Below are positions 56,748-64,000 of a stretch of DNA of 64,000 nt, piece by piece. Source of the DNA: Branchinecta lynchi (lineage: Eukaryota; Arthropoda; Branchiopoda; Anostraca; Branchinectidae); the NCBI GenBank assembly GCA_023053575.1, contig JAKZAP010000098.1:116184-180183 (forward strand), given 5' to 3'. Under the pieces are notes generated by a model. The model saw only the letters and a list, made by a program, of their open reading frames with translations. It searched no databases and was not told the origin of the DNA. A program made the translations under genes and the position numbers. Each line of letters opens with the position of its first letter. Position 1 is the first letter of the stretch.

Positions 56748-58591
56748 GTCATACAGAGAGTCGGTCAAGACAGACAGACAGACAGTCAGTCAAGACAAAC
56801 AGACAGAAAGTCGGTCAAGACAGACAGACCGTCAGTCAAGGCAGACAGACAGACAGACAGTCAGTCAAGACAGACAGACCGTCAGTCAAGACAGACATAC
56901 AGACTGTTAGTCAAGACAGACAGACAGACAGTCAGTCAAGACAGAAAGTCAGTCTAGACAGACAGACAGACAGACAGTCAGTCAAGACAGACAGACAGAC
57001 AGAAAGACAGTCAGTCAAGACAGACAGACAGACAGTCAGTCAAGACAGACAGACAGACAGTCAGTCAAGACAGACAGACAGTCAGTCAAGACAGACAGAT
57101 AGACAGTCAGTCAAGACAGACAGACAGACAGTCAGCCAAGAGAGACAAACAGACAGACAGTCAGTCAAGACAGACAGACAGACAGTCAGTCAAGACAGAC
57201 GTCAGTCAAGACAGAAAGACAGAAAGTCAGTCAAGACAGACAGACATACAGTCAGTCAAGACAGACAGACAGACAGACAGTCAGTCAAGACAGACAGACA
57301 GACAGACAGTGAGTCAAGACAGACAGTCAGTCAAGACAGACAGACAGACAGTCAGTCAAGACAGACAGAAAGACGGTCAAGACTGACAGACAGTTAGTCA
57401 AGACAGACAGACAGACAGTTAGTCAAGACAGACAGACAAAAAGTCAGTCAAGACAGACAGACAGTGAGTCAGTCAAGACAGACAGACAGACAGTCAGTCT
57501 AGACAGACAGACAGACATACAGACAGACAGTCGTCAAGACAGACAGACAGACAGTCAGTCATGGCAGACAGACAGACAGACAGTCAGTCAAGACAGAAAG
57601 ACAGAGAGTCAGTCAAGACAGACAGACAGAGAGTCAAGACAGACAGACAGTCAGTCAAGATAGACAGACAGACAGAAAGTCAGTCAAGACAGACAGACAG
57701 ACAGTCAAGACAGAAAGACAGTCAGTCAAGACAGACAGATAGACAGTCAGTCAAGACAGACGGACAGACAGTCAGTCTAGACAGACAGACAGACAGACAG
57801 TCAGTCAAGACAGACAGACAGACAGTCAGTCAAGACAGACAAACAGACAGACAGTCAGTCAGTCAAGACAGACAGACAGACAGTCAGTCAAGACAGACAG
57901 ACAGACAGTCAGTCAAGACAGACAGACAGTCAGTCAAGACAGACAGACAGTCAGTCAAGACAGACAGACAGTCAGTCAAGACAGACAGACAGTCAGTCAA
58001 GACAGACAGACAGTCAGTCAAGACAGAAAAACAGTCAGTCAAGACAGAAATACAGTCAGTCAAGACAGAAAAACAGTCAGTCAAGACAGACAGACAGACA
58101 GTCAGTCTAGACAGACAGACAGACAGACAGTCAGTCAAGACAGACAGACAGACAGTCAGTCAAGACAGACAAACAGACAGACAGTCAGTCAAGACAGACA
58201 GACAGACAGTCAGTCAAGACAGACAGACAGACAATCAGTCAAGACAGACAGACAGACAGTCAGTAAAGACAGACAGACAGTCAGTCAAGACAGACAGACA
58301 GTCAGTCAAGACAGACAGACAGTCAGTCAAGACAGACATACAGTCAGTCAAGACAGAAAAACAGTCAGTCAAGACAGACAGACAGACAGTCAGTCAATAC
58401 AGACAGACAGACAGTCAGTCAATACAGACAGACAGACAGTCAGTCTAGACAGACAGACAGACAGACAGACAGTCAAGACAGACAGACAAACAGACAGTCA
58501 GTCAAGACAGACAGACAGACAGACAGTCAGTCAAGACAGACAGACAGACAGACAGTCAGTCAAGACAGACAGACAGACAGACAGTCAGTCA

Positions 58592-58640
<49 letters not shown>

Positions 58641-58891
58641 GTTGGTCAAGACAGACAGACAGACAGACAGTCAGTCAAGACAGACAGACAGACAGAGAGT
58701 CGGTCAAGACAGACAGACAGACAGTCAGTCAAGACAAACAGACAGAAAGTCGGTCAAGACAGACAGACAGTCAGTCGAGGCAGACAGACAAGCAGACAGT
58801 CAGTCAAGACAGACAGACCGTCAGTCAAGACAGACATACAGACTGTTAGTCAAGACAGACAGACAGACAGTCAGTCAAGACAGACAGACAG
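56748..58891 (-). repeat. Satellite 2, block 4 (GACA orientation)
   Basis: Inverted orientation, GTCAGTCAAGACAGACAGAC. It carries reverse-complement counterparts of block 1 variants: AAGACAGAAAAACAG, CAATACAGACAG, GTCTAGACAG and a pure tetramer run at 58592-58641 followed by GTTGGTCAAG. A reading frame of 295 codons over 57561-58448 is only a run of S/Q/R/T/D/K/V repeats. Between 57.9 and 58.4 kb the units settle to a regular 17-bp form. Confidence 0.95.
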
Positions 58892-59150
58892 TCTGTCTTG
58901 ACCGACTTTCTGTCTGTTTGTCTTGACTGACTGTCTGTCTGTCTGTCTTGACCGACTCTCTGACTGTCTGTCTGTCTTGACTGACTGTCTGTCTGTCTAG
59001 ACTGACTGTCTGTCTGTCTGTCTGTCTTGGCTGACTGCCTGTCTGTCTGTCTTGACTGACTGTCTTTCTGTCTTGACTGACTGTCTGTCTGTCTGTCTGT
59101 CTGTCTTGACTGACTGTCTGTCTGTCTGTCTGTCTGTCTTGACTGACTGT
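57841..59150. repeat. Satellite 2 inversion-spanning repeat, copy 1
   Basis: This segment spans a strand switch (58892) and recurs, switch included, at about 61640-62896. The order of variant units on both sides of the switch is preserved, so the inversion existed before the duplication. Confidence 0.82.
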
Positions 59151-61026
59151 CTGTCTGTCTGTCTGTCTTGACTGACTGTCTGTCTGTCTGTCTGTCTTGA
59201 CTCTCTGTCTGTCTGTCTTGACTGACTGTCTGTCTGTCTGTCTTGACTGACTGTCTGTCTGTCTGTCTGTCTAAACTGACTGTCTGTCTGTCTGTCTGTC
59301 TTGGCTGACTGTCTGTCTGTCTGTCTTGACTGACTGTCTTTCTGTCTTGACTGACTGTCTGTCTGTCTGTCTGTCTGTCTTGACTGACTGTCTGTCTGTC
59401 TGTCTGTCTGTCTTGACTGACTGTCTGTCTGTCTGTCTGTCTTGACTGACTGTCTGTCTGTCTGTCTGTCTTGACTGACTGTCTGTCTGTCTGTCTGTCT
59501 TGACTGACTGTCTGTTTGTCTGTCTGTCTTGACTGTCTGTCTGTCTGTCTGTCTGTCTAGACTGACTGTCTGTCTGTCTGTATTGACTGACTGTCTGTCT
59601 GTCTGTCTTGACTGACTGTTTTTCTGTCTTGACTGGCTGTCTGTCTGTCTGTCTTGACTGACTGTCTGTCTGTCTTGACTGACTGTCTGTCTGTCTTGAC
59701 TGACTGTCTGTCTGTCTTGACTGACTGTCTGTCTGTCTTGACTGACTGTCTGTCTGTCTTGACTGACTGTCTGTCTTGACTGACTGTCTGTCTGTTTGTC
59801 TGTCTTGACTGACTGTCTGTCAGTCTGTCTTGACTGACTGTCTGTCTGTCTGTTTGTCTAGACTGACTGTCTGTCTGTCTGTCTTGACTGTCTGTCTGTC
59901 TGTCTGTCTTGACTGACTGTCTTTCTGTCTTGACTGTCTGTCTGTCTGTCTTGACTGACTTTCTGTCTGTCTGTCTGTCTTGACTGACTGTCTGTCTGTC
60001 TTGACTGTCTGTCTGTCTGTCTTGACTGACTGTCTGTCTGTCTGTCTTGACTGACTGTCTTTCTGTCTTGACTGACTGTCTTTCTGTCTTGACTGACTCT
60101 CTGTCTGTCTGTCTTGACTCACTGTCTGTCTTGACTGACTGTCTGTCTGTCTAGACTGACTGTCTGTCTGTCTGTCTGTCTTGGCTGACTGTCTGTCTGT
60201 CTGTCTTGACTGACTGTCTTTCTGTCTTGACTGACTGTCTGTCTGTCTGTCTGTCTGTCTTGACTGACTGTCTGTCTGTCTTGACTGTCTTTCTGTCTGT
60301 CTTGACTGACTGTCTGTCTGTCTGTCTTGACTGACTGTCTGTCCTTCTGTCTTGACTGACAGTCTGTTTGTCTGTCTTGACTCACTGTCTGTCTGTCTGT
60401 CTCGACTGTCTGTCTGGCTGACTGTCTGTCTGTCTGTCTGTCTTGACTGACTGTTTGTCTGTCTGTCTGTCTAGACCGACTCTCTGTCTGTCTGTATTGA
60501 CTGACTGTCTGTCTGTCTGTCTTGACTGACTGTTTTTCTGTCTTGACTGACTGTCTGTCTGTCTTGACTGACTGTCTGTCTGTCTTGACTGACTGTCTGT
60601 CTGTCTTGACTGACTGTCTGTCTGTCTTGACTGACTGTCTGTCTGTCTGTCTTGACTGACTGTCTGTCTGTCTGTCTTGACTGACTGTCTGTCTGTCTGT
60701 CTTGACTGACTGTCTGTCTGTCTGTCTGTCTTGACTGACTGTCTGTCTGTCTTTACTGACTGTCTGTCTGTCTGTCTTGCCTAACTGTCTTTCTATCTGT
60801 CTTGATCGACTGGTTGTCTGTCTGTCTGTCTAGACTGACTGTCTGTCTGTCTGTATTGACTGACTGTCTGTCTGTCTGTCTTGACTGACTGTTTTTCTGT
60901 CTTGACTGACTGTCTGTCTGTCTTGACTGACTGTCTGTCTGTCTTGACTGACTGTCTGTCTGTCTTGACTGACTGTCTGTCTGTCTGTCTTGACTGACTG
61001 TCTGTCTGTCTGTCTTGACTGACTGT
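58892..61026 (+). repeat. Satellite 2, block 5 (TGTC orientation)
   Basis: It begins at GACAGTCTGTC with the TTGACCGACTTTC unit immediately after the flip. It includes GTCTTGGCTGAC units and a segment at 60776-61000 (CTTGCCTAACTGTC, CTTGATCGACTGG) that duplicates 53364-53590 at an offset of 7412 bp. Confidence 0.94.
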
Positions 61027-62637
61027 CAGACAGACGTCAATCCAGACAGACAGACAGAAAGTCAGTCAAGACAGACAAACAGACAGACAGTCAGTCAAGA
61101 CAGACAGACAGACAGTCAGTCAAGACAGACAGACAGACAGTCAGTCAAGACAGAAGGACAGACAGTCAGTCAAGACAGACAGACAGACAGTCAGTCAAGA
61201 CAGACAAACAGACAGACAGTCAGTCAGTCAAGACAGACAGACAGTCAGTCAAGATAGACAGACAGACAGAAAGTCAGTCAAGACAGACAGACAGACAGTC
61301 AAGACAGAAAGACAGTCAGTCAAGACAGACAGATAGACAGTCAGTCAAGACAGACGGACAGACAGTCAGTCTAGACAGACTGACAGACAGCTCAGTCAGT
61401 CAAGACAGACAAACAGACAGACAGTCAGTCAGTCAAGACAGACAGACAGTCAGTCAAGATAGACAGACAGACAGAAAGTCAGTCAAGACAGACAGACAGA
61501 CAGTCAAGACAGAAAGACAGTCAGTCAAGACAGACAGATAGACAGTCAGTCAAGACAGACGGACAGACAGTCAGTCTAGACAGACTGACAGACAGACAGT
61601 CAGTCAAGACAGACAGACAGACTGTCAGTCAAGACAGACAAACAGACAGACAGTCAGTCAGTCAAGACAGACAGACAGACAGTCAGTCAAGACAGACAGA
61701 CAGACAGTCAGTCAAGACAGACAGACAGTCAGTCAAGACAGACAGACAGTCAGTCAAGACAGACAGACAGTCAGTCAAGACAGACAGACAGTCAGTCAAG
61801 ACAGAAAAACAGTCAGTCAAGACAGAAATACAGTCAGTCAAGACAGAAAAACAGTCAGTCAAGACAGAAAGACAGACAGTCAGTCTAGACAGACAGACAG
61901 ACAGACAGTCAGTCAAGACAGACAGACAGACAGTCAGTCAAGACAGACAAACAGACAGACAGTCAGTCAAGACAGACAGACAGACAGTCAGTCAAGACAG
62001 ACAGACAGACAATCAGTCAAGACAGACAGACAGACAGTCAGTAAAGACAGACAGACAGTCAGTCAAGACAGACAGACAGTCAGTCAAGACAGACAGACAG
62101 TCAGTCAAGACAGACAGACAGTCAGTCAAGACAGACATACAGTCAGTCAAGACAGAAAAACAGTCAGTCAAGACAGACAGACAGACAGTCAGTCAATACA
62201 GACAGACAGACAGTCAGTCTAGACAGACAGACAGACAGACAGACAGTCAAGACAGACAGACAAACAGACAGTCAGTCAAGACAGACAGACAGACAGACAG
62301 TCAGTCAAGACAGACAGACAGACAGACAGTCAGTCAAGACAGACAGACAGACAGACAGTCATTCAAGACAGACAGACAGACAGACAGACAGACAGTTGGT
62401 CAAGACAGACAGACAGTCAGTCAAGACAGACAGACAGACAGAGAGTCGGTCAAGACAGACAGACAGACAGTCAGTCAAGACAAACAGACAGAAAGTCGGT
62501 CAAGACAGACAGACAGTCAGTCAAGGCAGACAGACAAGCAGACAGTCAGTCAAGACAGACAGACCGTCAGTCAAGACAGACATACAGACTGTTAGTCAAG
62601 ACAGACAGACAGACAGTCAGTCAAGACAGACAGACAG
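61027..62637 (-). repeat. Satellite 2, block 6 (GACA orientation)
   Basis: The flip is at ACTGTCAGACAGACGTC. After a segment with an internal repeat at about 61.23-61.6 kb, the stretch from about 61640 to 62637 is a copy of 57841-58891 (offset about 3800 bp, drifting to 3746 bp at the right end). It keeps the AAAAACAG, AAATACAG and GTTGGTCAAG variants in the same order. Confidence 0.94.
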
Positions 62638-62896
62638 TCTGTCTTGACCGACTTTCTGTCTGTTTGTCTTGACTGACTGTCTGTCTGTCTGTCTTGACCG
62701 ACTCTCTGACTGTCTGTCTGTCTTGACTGACTGTCTGTCTGTCTAGACTGACTGTCTGTCTGTCTGTCTGTCTTGGCTGACTGTCTGTCTGTCTGTCTTG
62801 ACTGACTGTGTTTCTGTCTTGACTGACTGTCTGTCTGTCTGTCTGTCTGTCTTGACTGACTGTCTGTCTGTCTGTCTGTCTGTCTTGACTGACTGT
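61640..62896. repeat. Satellite 2 inversion-spanning repeat, copy 2
   Basis: Second copy of 57841-59150, shortened by about 50 bp overall. Part of the loss is in the long tetramer run, which is shorter here (62366-62396) than at 58592-58641. Confidence 0.82.
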
Positions 62897-64000
62897 CTGT
62901 CTGTCTGTCTGTCTTGACTGACTGTCTGTCTGTCTGTCTGTCTTGACTCTCTGTCTGTCTGTCTTGACTGACTGTCTGTCTGTCTGTCTTGACTGACTGT
63001 CTGTCTGTCTGTCTGTCTAGACTGACTGTCTGTCTGTCTTGGCTGACTGTCTGTCTGTCTGTCTTGACTGACTGTCTTTCTGTCTTGACTGACTGTCTGT
63101 CTGTCTGTCTGTCTGTCTTGACTGACTGTCTGTCTGTCTGTCTGTCTGTCTTGACTGACTGTCTGTCTGTCTGTCTGTCTTGACTGACTGTCTGTCTGTC
63201 TGTCTGTCTTGACTGACTGTCTGTCTGTCTGTCTGTCTTGACTGACTGTCTGTTTGTCTGTCTGTCTTGACTGTCTGTCTGTCTGTCTGTCTGTCTAGAC
63301 TGACTGTATGTCTGTCTGTATTGACTGACTGTCTGTCTGTCTGTCTTGACTGACTGTTTTTCTTTCTTGACTGACTGTCTGTCTGTCTGTCTTGACTGAC
63401 TGTCTGTCTGTCTTGACTGACTGTCTGTCTGTCTGTCTTGACTGACTGTCTTTCTGTCTTGACTGACTCTCTGTCTGTCTGTCTTGACTGACTGTCTGTC
63501 TGTCTTGACTGACTGTCTGTCTGTCTAGACTGACTGTCTGTCTGTCTGTCTGTCTTGGCTGACTGTCTGTCTGTCTGTCTTGACTGACTGTCTTTCTGTC
63601 TTGACTGACTGTCTGTCTGTCTGTCTGTCTGTCTTGACTGACTGTCTGTCTGTCTTGACTGTCTTTCTGTCTGTCTTGACTGACTGTCTGTCTGTCTGCC
63701 TTGACTGACTGTCTGTCCTTCTGTCTTGACTGACAGTCTGTCTGTCTGTCTCGACTGTCTGTCTGGCTGACTGTCTGTCTGTCTGTCTGTTTTGACTGAC
63801 TGTTTGTCTGTCTGTCTGTCTAGACCGACTCTCTGTCTGTCTGTATTGACTGACTGTCTGTCTGTCTGTCTTGACTGACTGTTTTTCTGTCTGACTGACT
63901 GTCTGTCTGTCTTGACTGACTGTCTGTCTGTCTTGACTGACTGTCTGTCTGTCTTGACTGACTGTCTGTCTGTCTGTCTTGACTGACTGTCTGTCTGTCT
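62638..64000 (+). repeat. Satellite 2, block 7, continuing beyond the window
   Basis: It starts at the same GACAGTCTGTCTTGACC junction as block 5, 3746 bp later, and copies block 5 in order (GTCTTGGCTGAC, TATTGAC, TTTTTCT). Later the offset is 3349 bp, for example GTCTCGACTGTC at about 60400 and 63749. The array runs off the right edge. Confidence 0.94.

Noticed and set aside
57561..58448. 295-codon S/Q/R/T/D/K/V-rich frame (QSRQTDRQSVKTD repeats)
   Set aside because: Translation of (GACA)n-GTCAGTCAA satellite units. The frame depends on unit lengths of 17, 21 and 25 bp and is not conserved in the second copy at 61.6-62.6 kb.
54400..60400. AP-1 sites (TGACTCA) in satellite 2
   Set aside because: They arise as rare single-base variants (for example near 54423 and 60116) of TTGACTGAC, are not conserved among copies, and have no context to support function.
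1..64000. CRISPR array
   Set aside because: Units are contiguous with no unique spacers, and no cas genes are present.
52456..64000. Telomere or telomere-associated hexamer repeat
   Set aside because: No TTAGGG-type or related hexamer runs; the tetramer TGTC and TTGACTGAC are not telomeric.

Overview
The window contains no gene that I can support. All 64 kb is tandemly repeated satellite DNA: about 52.5 kb of a 17-bp satellite (satellite 1) joined directly to about 11.5 kb of a (TGTC)n-TTGACTGAC satellite (satellite 2). No unique DNA, RNA gene, transposon, LTR or telomere repeat was recognised. Both arrays run off the ends of the window, so their full sizes are unknown. The content implies a eukaryotic chromosome, probably heterochromatic (pericentromeric, subtelomeric or sex-chromosome-like). 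CpG-to-TpG/CpA decay among units suggests a genome with CpG methylation. I cannot name the species. Hundreds of apparent reading frames, up to 652 codons, are a by-product: the 17-bp consensus has no stop on either strand in any phase, and three units make a 51-bp, 17-codon period.

Layout. Positions 1-26590 hold satellite 1 with consensus AACCTTGTGGGAAAACA on the + strand. At about 26590 the array flips, and 26591-52455 carries the same satellite in reverse complement. The two arms do not mirror each other at the junction, so this is not a simple read fold-back. The first 212 bp of the right arm is instead a two-mismatch reverse complement of 24919-25130, about 1.46 kb inside the left arm.

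Satellite 1 is hierarchical. In the left arm four higher-order repeats (HORs; called A-D here) of 3385, 3997, 3334 and 3351 bp follow one another from 9132 to 23198, then a diverged copy (E). Each length equals a whole number of 17-bp units plus two conserved 18-bp units: 199, 235, 196 and 197 units. A resembles C and B resembles D, so A+B was duplicated as a ~7.4 kb block; the crossover scar lies near 16.13 kb. Smaller segmental duplications (1937, 2566 and ~3880 bp offsets) occupy 1-8 kb. The right arm is built from different, shorter or irregular blocks (3161-3163, 2262, 714 and 255 bp) and carries ten copies of a marker unit that occurs only once in the left arm.

Satellite 2 (52456-64000) switches strand six times, at about 56425, 56511, 56748, 58892, 61026 and 62638, making hairpin-prone inverted junctions. 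One such junction is itself tandemly duplicated with a 3746-bp offset. The window therefore records repeated unequal exchange, local amplification and inversion rather than a gene system. The most interesting secondary signals are the match of the 17-bp unit to the CSL/RBPJ (Su(H)) binding consensus, its CpG variant matching an E2F consensus, and SMAD-type GTCTAGAC/CAGAC sites in satellite 2. All are motif coincidences until tested.
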